The notes under the pieces were generated by a model that was given only the letters and a program-made list of their open reading frames with translations, was not told where the DNA came from and made no database searches. DNA of 64,000 nucleotides from Gerris lacustris (Eukaryota; Arthropoda; Insecta; Hemiptera; Gerridae). Below, piece after piece: positions 32,777 through 44,721 of the stretch (its first letter is position 1; every line of letters starts with the position of its first letter). Location of the stretch: positions 114,374,313-114,438,312 of the forward strand of contig OX578276.1 of the NCBI GenBank assembly GCA_951217055.1, written 5' to 3'. Position numbers and translations under genes: made by a program.

Positions 32777-33910
32777 AGGGTTTTGTAGATGATTAAGCAT
32801 ACCCGTTATGTAATTATGATTTTTTTTCTTCGATCCTAAGGATCCCGGGTTCGATCCCCCGGGAGGTCACAATGTTTTTTATAGGTAATAACGACAAGAT
32901 AAATTACATTTTTTAGGAAATTTTCATCGCCCAACCATACGGTGTAACCATGAATCATTTCAAAATTTTAAGACCAGCCATTATATAAAATTTGGGGGGG
33001 GGGGGGGGATTTTTTTGGGGGTATATTTTGACTTAAAAATTTAAAAAAGCAAATATATATATTTGTATCCTACTCTTCAGCAGCTTTCATTTGATACCCA
33101 ACTCAAAATTTTTAAAAAATAAAATTTTGGGCGCACTCCAAATTTTCGCTCACAAAATTGGTAATTTTTAAAACCTATGAACTCCCGGAAATATCATCGC
33201 CCCACTATAAGGTATTAGTATGAATTATTTCGAAATTTTAGCACCAGCCGATCTATAGTGGTTGGGGGGGGGGAATTTTTTTTGGGGTATATTTTGATTT
33301 TTTTCTCCTATAAGGAATGCAAATTTTAAAAAAGCATATGTATATTTGTGTCCTACTCTTCAGCAGCTTTCATTTAATACCCAACTCAAAATTTTAAAAA
33401 AATAAAATTTTGGGCGCACTTCACTTTTTCGCGCCCAAAATTAACAATTTTTGAAAATTTGGGATGAACTCCCGGAATTTTCATCGCCCTACAATAAGAT
33501 ATTAGCATGAATTATTTCAAAATTTTAGCGCCAGCCGATCTATAGTGGTTGGGGGGGGGGGAATTTTTTTTGGGTATATTTTGATTTATTTAGCCAATAA
33601 GGAATGCAACATTTAAAAAATCACATATATATTTGTGTCCTACTCTTCAGCAGCTTTCATGTGATACCCTACTCAAAAATTTAAAAAAATATAAATTTTT
33701 GAGTTTACCACATTTTTTAGAATTGCGCATGCGCAAATCTAATTATGAACTTCTGTATATTTTTCCTGTGGTTGGGTCAAAAAGTTGCACCAGTGTTTCA
33801 AATTTCAGTACTTTCGCTTGAACGGTTCGGGCCCTATAAACCAAAGAGCGACGGACGGACGGACACATCACCCTCGGTATAAGGGTTTTGAGAAGTATCT
33901 ACAAAACCCT
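32777..33910. mobile_element. TIR element with three internal tandem units (family G), 1134 bp
   Basis: Perfect 14-bp terminal inverted repeats AGGGTTTTGTAGAT (32777-32790, 33897-33910). The right end forms a terminal hairpin AGGGTTTTG (33882-33890) / CAAAACCCT (33902-33910), preceded by the GACGGACGGACGGACAC block. A tRNA-like box B (GGTTCGATCCC) lies at 32848-32858 inside a CCCGGG-rich phrase. No transposase. Related ends at 4878-4995, 8072-8747 and 21569-21991. Confidence 0.7.
32915..33715. repeat. Tandem repeat, about 285-bp unit, three copies, each with a G tract
   Basis: CCTACTCTTCAGCAGCTTTC recurs at 33069, 33352 and 33639 (periods 283 and 287 bp). TTCATCGCCC-type phrases mark the other half of each unit. 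Every unit has a run of about 9-15 G (near 32995, 33265, 33551) next to a T/G-rich stretch. The copies are diverged and non-coding. Confidence 0.8.
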
Positions 33911-36604
33911 AAAAAATAGGAAATGTAATTCTGACTAGAGACTCTAGTCATAATAATGAACTGGTACCACCAAATCTCAGTCATAACAACCTATCATTTG
34001 TACTTCCTATGATGTTTATACACCTTCTAAGATATGGTTTTTATTATTTGGTATCTTAATTCAATATCATACTAAATATGTTTATGTTGCTATTTTATAT
34101 TTTGGTTGCTATCTTCAGAATTATTTAGACTAGAACCTTGAAATGATGACGTATTCATGTTTATTGTAAGGATTTTTTTTTTTTAAATCTTACCATTTAG
34201 AGAGAAAATTAAATAGGTTTATTCACCCTGAACCATTCGTACTAGCAAGTTTACTTTTAGACAAGGATACTCCTTAGAACATAAACTTATTTCGATTATT
34301 TAAAGATTTATTTTGATCTCACGGGGTAAAATGATGAGGAGAGAAGAAATGAGGCAATGGATTTAAAATTTGAGAAGAGAGAAGTGGATGGTTAAGTTCT
34401 TCTTAAAATTCTCTTGAAATTTCTAAAAGAGTCTTAGGAGGGAAGTTCATTTCTAATGAGGAGAAATATTTAGGCATGGAAAAGATAAGCAAGGCAGTCC
34501 AAACATCTGGAACTATCATACAACACATACCTTAGCAAAGCACAGTTACACAGGTAGTAACTAGCAAAAACTGATGATAAATTTACATATATAATAAATT
34601 CAGGGCAACTAATCTCTAAAAATGTGACTATTTTTAAATAAATTATTATAGTTTTACTGAATGTTTTATTGATGTAGTCAACTAAAATAATTTAATTAAT
34701 GTAGGAATAATGCTATTTTAAAAATCAATGTTAAATGATTTTATATTTTCATGATCAATTATTCCTGTTACTTTGCAGTATTTTTGCAATGAGTGATTTC
34801 TCTTAAGTATTTACTACCAGGTGGCCCCAGGAATAATTTGCATGGATGTATTCAAACAACTCATTGATGAAAGTTATTCAACAGCTTCATTATAATTTCA
34901 TTTAACACATCATTGAGAAAATTTTACTCCCTACTTTCTTGAACTGCATTAATGTCCCCTAATCCCAAGAAGATTCTGTTATCGCGTAAACCTAACTTAC
35001 AAATTTACATATTTTTGCGATACATTTTTTTTATACGTAATATACACTTATCAATTTATTATTACTTCACCCAGAATAATCGAAACTACACTTAAAACGT
35101 TCATACCTATAAAAAGAATTATATAATGTCCAGTAATTGTTACCCACTCAAAAAGAACCAGTCTATAACATTTATTAAAGCTCTTCGATCTTCAAACAAA
35201 AATAGGAACATAGGAAGTTCATGAGAACCGGTTTTTCTTCTAAGCAGGATGAAAGTGCTCAGTTAAGGATGGTCAAGCCAATTATTTCAGATCGCCCAAG
35301 TCTAAGCCCTTCCAATACCAATGAAGGATAAAAAAAATTATATAATCCAACACTAAATTGATTAAATAAAATTATAATATAATCATTAGTTCAAAACCAA
35401 AATCATCTTATAATTTAAAATCAAATACGGGCTAGCTTTTATTTTTATCATCGTTCTAAATCAGAATTAATAAACCAGAAATAATCAATTCGTGCAATTT
35501 CACTTCCACTAGATCACATTCGTTTTCTAAAAGTTATTATTTTGTCTTTTACTTTTACTCTATAACTTTCTTTAGAGTAACAATGCCTGTCACTAGAAAA
35601 TCAAACTATTTAAGTATCATCTTTAATAACTAAATAATTTAGTGCAATATTATTTTCAATCAAATAAATACTAGTACAAGAACAAGTAGTATTAGTATTA
35701 AATTACATTTTAAAGAAAAAGTTACACATGATGACGCTGGCAAATTACTAAAACATGTTATATAATTATGTTGAGTATTATTTTACTTTCGTTATTATTT
35801 ATTACTATATAAACCAACGAACATTGAATACATATAATATTTGTAATTTATGCTTTGTTGTAGCATCTCTTTCATCAATAGGGAAAAATGCTTGGACTTC
35901 ATAGGATGACTAGCATATAGAGTTCCTTTTGATTTTAGAAAAATAATATAGGCAATCTCACGGGTCAAAGTTATTTTCCTGTTATAATAAATATATTATT
36001 CGATTCTAGGGCATATATGGTGATATCACAATTCAATTCAAAACGGGTATTTTGTACTGAAGTGTCCACGATTTAATAATTCTTAATTATGATCAGCACT
36101 GGCTCAAGAGCGCATTTGTCGTCCCTAGCAAACAAAGATAATGCATTTGTTTAGTATGACTGACATCAAAAATACTTTTCAGCTCCAAATTTTAAGTATA
36201 ACCGATTTAACTTTTCCTCCAAGTTATATTTTTTAAGTTGTATTTTTCCGTCACAGTGATCATGAGTTTCTTTGGATCGTACTCGAGGCAAATGTTCGGC
36301 TCATAACTGGATTGAACCTATATAAGAGACTTCTTTGTTAGGAAAAATTCTAGTTCAGTAAATACCGAAATATGACACGGATTCTGAGCACCTAAATGAT
36401 TAGAAGACATAATGATAAAAGGTTCGATAGATCAAAACCGCTGTAAACCCAACTCAAACAATTTTATTAATAAGCTTACGATTTGTTTCATTAATAGAGT
36501 GACTTAAGAAATTAGAGTAAGATAGAGTGACACTAAGCTGCATGGCAGTTGCCAGCGAGTAGGGGCTTTGAAAATTAATTTTATTTGCGGCGCTGTTTCG
36601 CACT
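33911..36604. other. AT-rich non-coding stretch
   Basis: I find no gene, repeat boundary or RNA. Confidence 0.4.
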
Positions 36605-37200
36605 GTCATACTATTAATATTTTTATCTACGATTGATACGAAATATAAACATACATCTCAGTTTGGATGTGTAGAAAGTCTTCTTTACGTACTTGTATTC
36701 ATTGCGCATTCGCGTTTCATAATTCCTCTTTTTTCCGCCCTAGTGCGGTAAAAGAAGAATTCTTCACCTTAACGCATAATTAGCGAGTTTTTTACATTTA
36801 ACAAAACTAATTTGCTGTTTGTTTAATTAAAGTAACTGTTTATATAGAGTTTTTAGAGAAAAACAATGATTGATTTAGGCCATTATGACGAAAATTAGGA
36901 GAATAATACGCCTCCCAAAATAATTAATTCGGCACACAATACAACTAATGAATTAATGCCATCTATATCAAAAGAGAAATACTAATTTACATACAGGAAG
37001 TTTATTAAATATTCTTTTCTGTGTATATTATTAAAATCCTACAATCGTTGATAAAGTACGGTACGCAACTCTGCAATTTTGAAAAACTGCATTTTGCTTT
37101 GCTCGTGTAGTTTTACTACCCTCGCGCTTACATTCGGGCTCAAACTCCACACTCGCATGCAAAAATTCGCACTAGATGCATAATGTACTATTTCACTGTT
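36605..37200 (+). repeat. Dispersed repeat family D, copy 1 (broken ORF)
   Basis: Aligns with 63385-63835: shared ATCTACGATTGATACGAAAT, TTAACAAAACTAAT, GAGGAGAATAATACGCCTC (here AGGAGAATAATACGCCTCC), ATACAGGAAGTTTATTAAAT and CACACTCGCATGCA. The ORF of copy 2 is present here, but its reading frame has stops (TAG at about 36896 and TAA near 36985), so it is dead. It has a longer 5' part with GTGCGGTAAAAGAAGAATTC. Confidence 0.65.
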
Positions 37201-38423
37201 GCAAAAAAAATCTTTAACGGTGGCATCCGAAGCCCCCGTGATGTCGGCGTCCCGTGGTTTTGCCCCTAGAGCCGACACTGTTATAATAATGTATGCACAA
37301 TGCACAGTGCACAGATACTTGCTCGTTATTAATATGGTATAAAAGCATATATTATATTATAAGCATAATTTGGCGTATTAGGAAATAAAATATTTAATTT
37401 TATTTGAACAATAGTAAGATATTCTGATAATGGAATATAAAAAGTTATAAAAGTAAATAAAGCAAAAATTAAGTTAAATATACATTTTTATTACCAAAAT
37501 ATTTCTTAGAAATTATAGTTTCCAAAACTTTGCGATCTAATTTAATTATTCTGCCATTAAAGTTGTTAATGGTTGGTCTTCCAAGCTCTAAAAAGGGGGG
37601 GGGATATAGTGGGTACATATAAATGTTAAGATAATAATGAAAAAGAATTATAAATATTGCATGGAATGTTACGGATAGTGGATGCCAAGGAAGGAGACTA
37701 TTTGACAGTGTGTAAAATGTTGCTTACTTATGTAAACATTCATGCATAATTTGTCCTGTTACGTTAAAAGCTCCAGTGAGGGGAGATGTTTTAAAATCCG
37801 GTAAAAGTGCAAGAGTAATATTAAAATCTTTAATACGATTAAGGTATTAAACTATATAAGGTTTTTTAAACCCGTTTATGCTGGTCTTCTCAATTATACA
37901 GAACCGGTAAAGTTTAGATGGGGTCTAAGCTCTTTCTGTACCCTGTGTGCTTAGCTATTAAAGTAACGGCTTTAGGTTGGTCTTGTTACAGCATGCAGAA
38001 GGCTCTAGGATCAGAGCTCTTCAGCATGACAGGAAGTGATGCTCAATTAGCTGTTTGTTTGATTTGACCCAAACCATTGTTAGTCATGACGTTTTAACTC
38101 ACAATATTTCCGTGAGAATCTTAACCTAAAACTGCCAGTTGTGCCTGGACTTAACATGCAGACTGTTACCATTCCACTGAGTTTGTTCATGTAGATCTCA
38201 AACTTATAATTAGGGAATCTAAAGTTTAAGCAATTAATCTATTGAACAACTAAAGCACTGCTTATAAAAAAAACGTTGGTATAGCTTAACAAATAAGTAT
38301 AGAAGGCGACGAACCACTGAACATTTAGGGTTATCTTTTAACACAAAGTGTATGTTACAAGTGCAGAAATATACAAAGTTAGCAATAAATTAGAATTAAA
38401 AAAAGTCAATTAAGATGGTAAAG
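37201..38423. other. Non-coding or unrecognised; less AT-rich patch
   Basis: 37200-37310 and 37680-38230 are less AT-rich than their surroundings. I checked 37900-38200 for mitochondrial rRNA-like sequence and could not support it. A G9 run is at about 37596-37604. Confidence 0.35.
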
Positions 38424-38429
38424 TTTATT
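38424..38429 (-). terminator. Polyadenylation signal AATAAA of the host gene
   Basis: AATAAA on the minus strand lies 57 nt beyond the TAA stop of the terminal exon at 38486, the usual place for a 3' UTR signal. Confidence 0.7.
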
Positions 38430-38485
38430 CTTTGTCCATATTGTACATAAATTCTTCATTCAATTAATCCTCAATAACGACGAAC

Positions 38486-38627
38486 TTATTTGCCACAACC
38501 AGTTTTGATCACATCAACTGGTTCGTTGTCTAGATACCTACACTCCGCAGGCAGCTTTGGTTTACGCTTAAAAGGGCACATCTTGAGTGGCGGTGGTTCT
38601 AGTTCTTTACAATGTCCATATTCATAT
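38486..38627 (-). CDS. Terminal coding exon of an unidentified host gene
   Basis: 142 nt: one base completing a split codon, 46 codons and TAA. It is preceded by the acceptor TTGTTGCAG and followed by AATAAA at 38424-38429. The frame reads YEYGHCKELEPPPLKMCPF, then KRKPKLPAECRY, ending VIKTGCGK: basic, rich in Pro and Cys (five Cys), with balanced codon use unlike the AT-rich chance ORFs nearby. The phase (one base, A) exactly complements the donor at 44722, rebuilding an Arg codon. Product unknown: possibly a small mitochondrial or secreted protein. A frame without splicing would also be open up to 38677 but has no start codon. Confidence 0.8.
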
Positions 38628-38727
38628 CTGCAACAATTTGAATTCACATTTACTCTATGAAACGAAAAGTTTGTTTATTCTGAAGCAAGGTTCTATTACT
38701 AGTGGAAATTATATTAATATTAAATTG

Positions 38728-38915
38728 GTGTAGCCGTGGGGTTAGCGCACTCGATTCTGAAACCAAAGTCTAAACCCCGGCTGTGAGTTCGAATCCGACG
38801 ACATGTTTCACACTGATGATCTCATCGATTAGATGAGTAAAGTGGCCGGATAACCCCCGTCCTGTAATAACCCTGGCAGTTGATCGGGACTAAAACCCAA
38901 AAGAAAAAAAAAAAA
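38728..38915 (+). mobile_element. tRNA-derived SINE with A tail
   Basis: Pol III box A region (GTAGCCGTGGGGTTAGCGC) starts near 38729 and a perfect box B (AGTTCGAATCC) is at 38786-38796. A tRNA-unrelated body follows (CCTGTAATAACCCTGGCAGT, then GATCGGGACTAAAACCC) and an A-rich tail at 38899-38915. The CGGGAC..AAACCC phrase before the tail resembles the 3' part of several arthropod SINEs as I recall them. No clear target duplication. Confidence 0.75.
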
Positions 38916-40144
38916 CTATCGACCCGGTTACGCTGTTTCATAGAATGTGTTGGGTGAAACAGACTGATGATGATATCAAAGAATTTTTCACCTATGAACT
39001 TTTGTATAGAAGGAATGCGTAAAGGTATACACCAAATCTTCTCTCTAAACAGCATTTACACCAACAACAATTGATGAATTTCAAGGAAAGAACAATTTTG
39101 TGGTAGTTGATGGTGCACACCTCAATATTTCTGATCCTGATGCCACAGTTGTTGGTTGTTGGTGACAATGGAAAGTAAAATAAATACGGATAACCCTAAT
39201 GACCTATGGTACAAACTTCTCGTAAAATCGGCTAAGGCAATATTAAATCTAGCCAGATAGAAAAAAATTAATTTAAAAAGTTGATTTGATTATAACTGGA
39301 AGTCCAATATGGCGGATAATTTATGTCACTCAAATAAATTTTTATTTTGGAATTTTGAATGGGGTATCAAATTAAAGAGTAGAACACAAAATATTATAAT
39401 TCTTGTGTAATTGTCCACGCCATTTTGCCAAAAAGCATCAACATTTTGAGTTTGTATAGTTAATCAATTATACAACCATGAAGTGGCTGAAATGGACAAT
39501 GAGTTACTTTTTTTTTTTTTTTATCGAGTCCCAGTTTCATTTAATTTATGGAATCCCATAAAACTGGGATCGGATTCGACGTGAAGCTCATTCAGTGCAC
39601 ATTTTGTTCTTTAACTCGGTTTCAAGTTGAAACTTTAAACACGTAGTTAACTTTCACGTTTGTCACATTGAAAGGTTTTGCTGAATATTAATTGTTAAAC
39701 TTCGTCTGTTTTTTTTGTTTTTGTTTTTTTAGAAATGTGCCTTAATAAAACAGTTAAAAGGTTAAAGCCCCTTTGATATTTTGATGAATTTATAAAGATA
39801 AAATTCCTGAATGATAATTCAGTCGTACAAAGTAATTTCAGATTTTGTATGGGCTTATCAATATAGAAAATGAGTAATTATAAATAATAACCATGAATAG
39901 AAAAAAAGTTATTTATAAAATTCAGTGACTTTTAATGAGTATACAATCGAACTGCTTTATGATATATATGTTCGTATAAACTATTTCAATCGGAATCACT
40001 GGACCAAACTGGTAGTTATACTAAACAATTATTGGAAATGAACAGTTCACTCCCCTGTTCATTATATATTATTCCTTTAAGCTGTACAAACAAAAACTTG
40101 ATAAACAGAAATATTTCTAGCCGAAAACCTAAACAACAGGAATC
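38916..40144. other. Intronic AT-rich DNA
   Basis: Nothing assigned. A T17-type tract is near 39510-39524. Confidence 0.4.
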
Positions 40145-40265
40145 ATTCTGGCAATAGTTATTTATGTAACTAGGCAGCAAAATGGAATTTTACTGACGAG
40201 TGATTTGATTAGCCTCCGAGCCGAAGGCGAGGAGAGGCTATGATAATTAACTTCCGAGGCGAAGC
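40145..40265 (+). repeat. Short dispersed repeat (family I), copy 2
   Basis: Reverse complement of 18756-18860 with the fuller end TTAGCCTCCGAGCCGAAGGC, which folds back with GAGGAGAGGCTA. Confidence 0.5.
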
Positions 40266-40675
40266 CGAGGCAGGTAATTTACCTATTTGACAGGCAGGCA
40301 ATGAATAAACGAGGCAGAAATGTTTCCTTTGCTGCCTTGTTGCATACAATATTTTATCTACTTGCGGTAGAAAAATGAAGCTGCTAAAATGTTATCTTTA
40401 TTAATATAACATGGTTAATAACTATGTGTCATATTAAAAAAGATAATAACATACGTATTAACTAAAATTAATGTTCAAATAAGAAACTTGGGAAAAATAA
40501 CAATAAGTGATAAGCAAACTCAATCTATAACAACAAAATACAAAACACACGTTTATAACACACATAACTTCTGATTGAATAATGCACGCAATATAAAATA
40601 TTTATTTTATTTTTACTAAAAAATTAATAAAAGTGTTAAAGATATCTTCTATTGCTTAAAAGAAAAGATGTAACA

Positions 40676-41826
40676 AAGGGGCCCACACACTTACAGTTTA
40701 ACTGCAGGCCGTTATCGTATACGATTATCGTAAGGCCCAAATCTCCGACCACCACACATTACCAGTCCAGCGCCTGAAGGCAATCGTAAAGAACTGCAGA
40801 TCTGTGCCTGTATGCGCCATACACTGTGCGATAAATTCCTGCAGGCCGATATCTGTCGATTTTTAACTGCAGGCCATGAACTGTTCCCCTCTCAGTTCCC
40901 GCTAGACTTTCTGAATGCGTAGAAGTAAACCTTGTGCGTTGTACGTTAATTATTGTGAACAAACGAAGAAAAAAAAAAAGATTTTGGTGAAAGAAGCGGC
41001 TCCAAGAAAGAAACACTAGTTCACACATTGCTCTGTTGCGTGAATTGAGGCATTCCTATAAAGAAGATTTATTAAACTATTTGCGAATGAACGAAGGCAA
41101 TTTCAACAAAATGTTTCGATTGGTTTCACCCTTCATTAGTAAAATTAACACCAAAATGTGCCAGTCAATAATTGCAGGAGATTGTTTATTTTCTTTTTAA
41201 CAGTATCTAAAAAAATGTAATTAGAAATGTAAAATGTATAATTTATCAGAAATTATTAATAAATAAATTAAACCATTATAAATTATTTAACTAAAGAATT
41301 ATTATTATATGTACCATATTTAAAGTGCAATTACCTATTGTCGCAGTCGGTACTGTTTTTTTGTTTTTTTCTTATAAAGTCTAATAACACACCTTTCGCA
41401 GCCTTTTGTTTGAATAATTTATAGACGATTGATAGACATGTTTATAGACGAGACATGTCTATGAAAGCTGAAATAAAATTAGGTTTATAGTCAACCATGG
41501 TGTCGTCAGTCCAAAATTTTCTAACAACGTGATAAGATTTTGGCCTGCAGTCCGACGAAGGGAAATTAACAAAATAAAGATGATTCACTCTACACGCCTG
41601 TAGGCCGACTGATAGTGTAGGGCGGCATTGATCTTGAGGCACAGGCCTGACAGTCCACGGACTGTCGTCTCTCCTTCCATCCGATCCTCGCCTCTACCCT
41701 CCACACACCTACAGTCCACCTCCGACTGCAGTCCGTCATCTTAAGGAAAACTGATAAGTGTGTGGCCAAGCTCCGTGGACGGACAGATCATTATCTTCAG
41801 TTAAACTGTTAGTGTGTGGGCCGCTT
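40676..41826 (+). mobile_element. PIF/Harbinger element, decayed, 1151 bp
   Basis: Inverted ends of about 30 bp: AAGGGGCCCACACACTTACA at the left and AAGCGGCCCACACACTAACA (reverse complement) at the right, both continuing GTTTAACTG. The inside is rich in CTGCAGG-type motifs and encodes a Harbinger transposase N-terminal remnant at 41030-41182. Most of the transposase is missing. It lies in the intron of the host gene, in opposite orientation. Confidence 0.75.
41030..41182 (+). pseudogene. Harbinger transposase N-terminal fragment
   Basis: The frame reads ALLRELRHSYKEDLLNYLRM, then FNKMFRLVSPFISK, matching the typical ELR..D...F.NYLRM....F..LL..V.P.I.K start of PIF/Harbinger transposases. It is followed within a few codons by a stop; the DDE catalytic domain is absent. 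A basic stretch with a frame break lies just upstream (40960-41029). Confidence 0.7.
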
Positions 41827-42235
41827 AAGATACATCAAGAAAAGTAGCTAGTCTAATCTAGAATTGCTTAAATAATAATAATAGTATGGATGTTCAATGT
41901 TTACATGACGCTACAGTATAGTCAGTGACTCTAATATTTTTTTTAATTAAAGATCTACTAATCATTGAACTTATTTAACAGAATTAACAAATATAAACAA
42001 ATTATTTTATTATTAAAACGTTTATTTATTAAATATTACTTATTTAACTATTATATATAATGTTATAAGATAGAGATAATAGTGTAAACTGTTCTTGCTT
42101 AAACTGTTCTTTCAAGATTAATCACATTAATCTTGACATCAAGAAAGCAGCTCATGTATATTTCATGGCAGCTGCATTATTAACATTGGCCTTTGCTACA
42201 TTTTTATTGTTATAAACATAAACTAAAGCAGAAAT
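41827..42235. other. AT-rich non-coding stretch
   Basis: Nothing assigned. Confidence 0.4.
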
Positions 42236-42345
42236 AGTCTGCCAATTAGTGTGGCACATAGATTCCTCGCATCATTTTACGTATGATTGTAAATTTATTT
42301 AATTTTTCCCCGTTTTTTAAATCTGTCAAAATTGTTTTAATTGTT
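42236..42345 (-). repeat. Dispersed repeat family A, end fragment
   Basis: CTGCCAATTAGTGTGGCACA, TAGATTCCTCGCATC is the reverse complement of the family A 3' end, followed by about 80 bp of matching body. Confidence 0.6.
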
Positions 42346-43719
42346 AGTGTTTCGAGGTAATCCATCCGCCATCTTGGAGCATATGTCACGACGCGACGTG
42401 CTGAAGCTAGAGATTTGAAATTTGGTATACAAGTTAAACTTTTTTTCCCAAAACAGGAAAAATATTGCACACTTAAACTCTCAACATTTCTTCGATCAGC
42501 GAGCAATTGCAAACAGATCGAAATATTTAATTTTTTGTAATTTTTGAGGAGAGTAATTTCAAAGGTTTTGAAATTACTAATATATATGTCTATGCTATCA
42601 CAAATATATATGTCACGTTTCCAAAATAGCGGACATTTCCCCTAAAATGACAAAATAAGAGCATATCTAAGATGCTAAAGGATATAATATAATATGTACA
42701 CCTTGCTTCTCCAAAGTGCAACTTTTTATACATATTGTAGTTAAAAAAAATTTAACAAATATATAACGTCATAATGTATGATAGCTAACCCAGCAAACGT
42801 TGTTTTGCCATATAAATTATTTCAAGTGAATATTTTGGTAGTATAAAAAATAACTAACTAATTGTAAGTGTGTGGGAATGTGGTCTATGACTGAAAGAGG
42901 AATGGAGCGCTGTGGACGTTGACGGCCTACCAAAATAACAAAACACCAACCATTTATTTTTTTTAATCCATTGTACTTATAACTTATAACTTATGTAATA
43001 TATTTAAAATTATATCTCTTAAAAGTTATAAATATATTAAAAAATGTTATCCATATTTTCTATCACTAATCATGACAATTGAAAAAAAAAAAAAAAAAAA
43101 AAAATTATATAAATATCAATCTCTAAGTGCAATTAAGTGTCACAGCTACGATCGATGCACAAACAATAATACGTGCCGAAAACTGTGTAGGGAGTAAGAG
43201 AAAGCTTATTGTGTGAGAAAGAAATGAGACCGGTTCGTTCTTATCCCTGCTCCTTGCTGTTTGCTTTGTATGAGAAGTGACACCAGTAGACGCCTGGCGA
43301 GGATAACTTATAGATTGATAATTGATCAGTTATCGACAGCTGTGAGTTGAAATTTATTACAGTACTAATATCGCTATTAAAAAATGGGGGTTGGTGGTAA
43401 AAGAGTGAAAATTTAGGGTTATAATTATTTTTTTATGCCAAATCAAAAAAAATAAATAAATAAATAAAAATTATTGTCCAAAAAAAAAAAAAAAAATGGG
43501 GGGGGGGGGCCACACTGTTTTTTTCTAATTTCTAAAATTAGAGTTGCAAATCTCATCTGTGGGATCAAGAATGGCCCCAGAAAATTATTTTTGAAAAAAA
43601 TTCTAGCCCCCCTTCAATAAAAAAGAATCAAGATTTTTAGGTGGTTTCTATAGGAGATGCCACCAATCAATTAGGGATTTGTACTTCTGATGACCTTGAC
43701 AAAAATTATATTGCCTGTA
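42346..43719. other. Non-coding; degenerate repeat and homopolymers
   Basis: 42350-42660 carries CCGCCATCTTGGAGC and TTTGAAATTTGGTATAC phrases in the style of 16930-17400 and 53100-53340. An A22 tract is at about 43083-43104; an A15 tract and a G12 run are at about 43481-43509. Confidence 0.4.
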
Positions 43720-43785
43720 AGGTTTGGTGGTTTACATCCTTTACCACCTTAAATTAGGTGGTTAACGGAATGAACCACCAAACCT
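43720..43785. repeat. Nested perfect palindromes (possible cruciform)
   Basis: Outer arms AGGTTTGGTGGTT (43720-43732) and AACCACCAAACCT (43773-43785) pair perfectly. Inside, ACCACCT (43743-43749) pairs with AGGTGGT (43756-43762). GGTGGT/ACCACC phrases recur at about 43388, 43632, 43998 and 44328. Confidence 0.8.
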
Positions 43786-44069
43786 CTAAGACAACGTAAT
43801 TTATTACATTTTCACAACTCAAGCTAAAAATCTGCAAATAACTCGAGAGCGCTAATAATTTATTATAAAAACTCAATATTACATCAAAACTGGTAGTATA
43901 ATGAGTATTTTGACAAAAATCCGATTTAAGAAATTGCTTCTATGAGCCACAATAAAAAAAAACACTAGAGACATGTCATCCAAAACTCACGTGTAGAGAT
44001 GGTCAGGTGGTAAACCGCGGAAACCACCAATCCACATTAACATTTTTTTTTTTTTTTTCCTGATCCTTG

Positions 44070-44242
44070 AAGGGTTAAGATATATTGGATCGCAAAAATT
44101 GAGGACAGACCGATGACAGACACGGAACCAAAAATGATTGATACGTATTTCTGTTTTGAAATTTTTGTAATCGGAGAAATAAAAATATTTCGTTCTTGAG
44201 AACAATCACATAGCTTCCATTGCCTTTGGTAAGCTCGGAAGC
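44070..44242 (-). repeat. Dispersed repeat family A, 5' fragment
   Basis: Starts (right edge) GCTTCCGAGCTTACCAAAGG and ends in the CAATTTTTGCGATCCAATAT block. Confidence 0.65.
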
Positions 44243-44409
44243 AAAATTTATATATTTATTTATTTAAAAAATATTATATTTTATTATATAAAATTTATTT
44301 GAAAAGTATATATGACAAAAGAAAAAGAAACCACCAACTATATGTGCCCCTTTTTACTGAATATTAAAATGCTTTAGATAACGCTTTAATAAATAAACTA
44401 TAAATCAAT

Positions 44410-44445
44410 ATTAGGCTTGAAACTGACCCGATAGATCGAAACGTC
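44410..44445 (+). repeat. Diverged CTGAAGAT-type motif
   Basis: TTGAAACTGACCCGATAGAT followed by CGAAACGTCGCC: the same layout as 28952-28981 but with a weakened stem. Confidence 0.4.
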
Positions 44446-44721
44446 GCCAATTACGATAAAGTTTAAAATTCTTTACCCTTAAGAAGATGCACCTTTATTT
44501 ATAAATTAATGTTATACTTCTACTTCAAGGAAAAGATAATGGGAGACACTGACACTTTTAAGTGCATAGATAAGACTAAATATTAATAGGATAATACTCA
44601 CTACAAAATACCAGTTTGACTTAAGTCTTAATAATTCATTAGTCTAATAAACTATCATTAAATAAAATGCACTAGAAGGGTTTTCACTAATATTTTACGA
44701 TATAATTTCTTTGTTTCATAC

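Larger units (their letters stand above)
38628..44721 (-). other. Intron of the host gene (6094 bp), repeat-filled
   Basis: Begins GTATGA at 44721 and ends TTGTTGCAG at 38628 on the minus strand. Within it lie a SINE (38728-38915), a family I fragment (40145-40265), a PIF/Harbinger element (40676-41826), family A fragments and a foldback motif (43720-43785). I find no further exon inside; the phases of the flanking exons already match. Confidence 0.7.

Noticed and set aside
32848..32858. tRNA or SINE promoter from a box B match
   Set aside because: Only the T-arm-like part is present; no box A or acceptor stem upstream, so not called separately.
32915..33715. CRISPR-like array
   Set aside because: Units are about 285 bp and contiguous; no short identical repeats with unique spacers, and the genome is eukaryotic.
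37900..38220. Possible mitochondrial rRNA insertion (numt)
   Set aside because: Composition drew attention, but none of the conserved 12S or 16S landmark phrases that I know is present.
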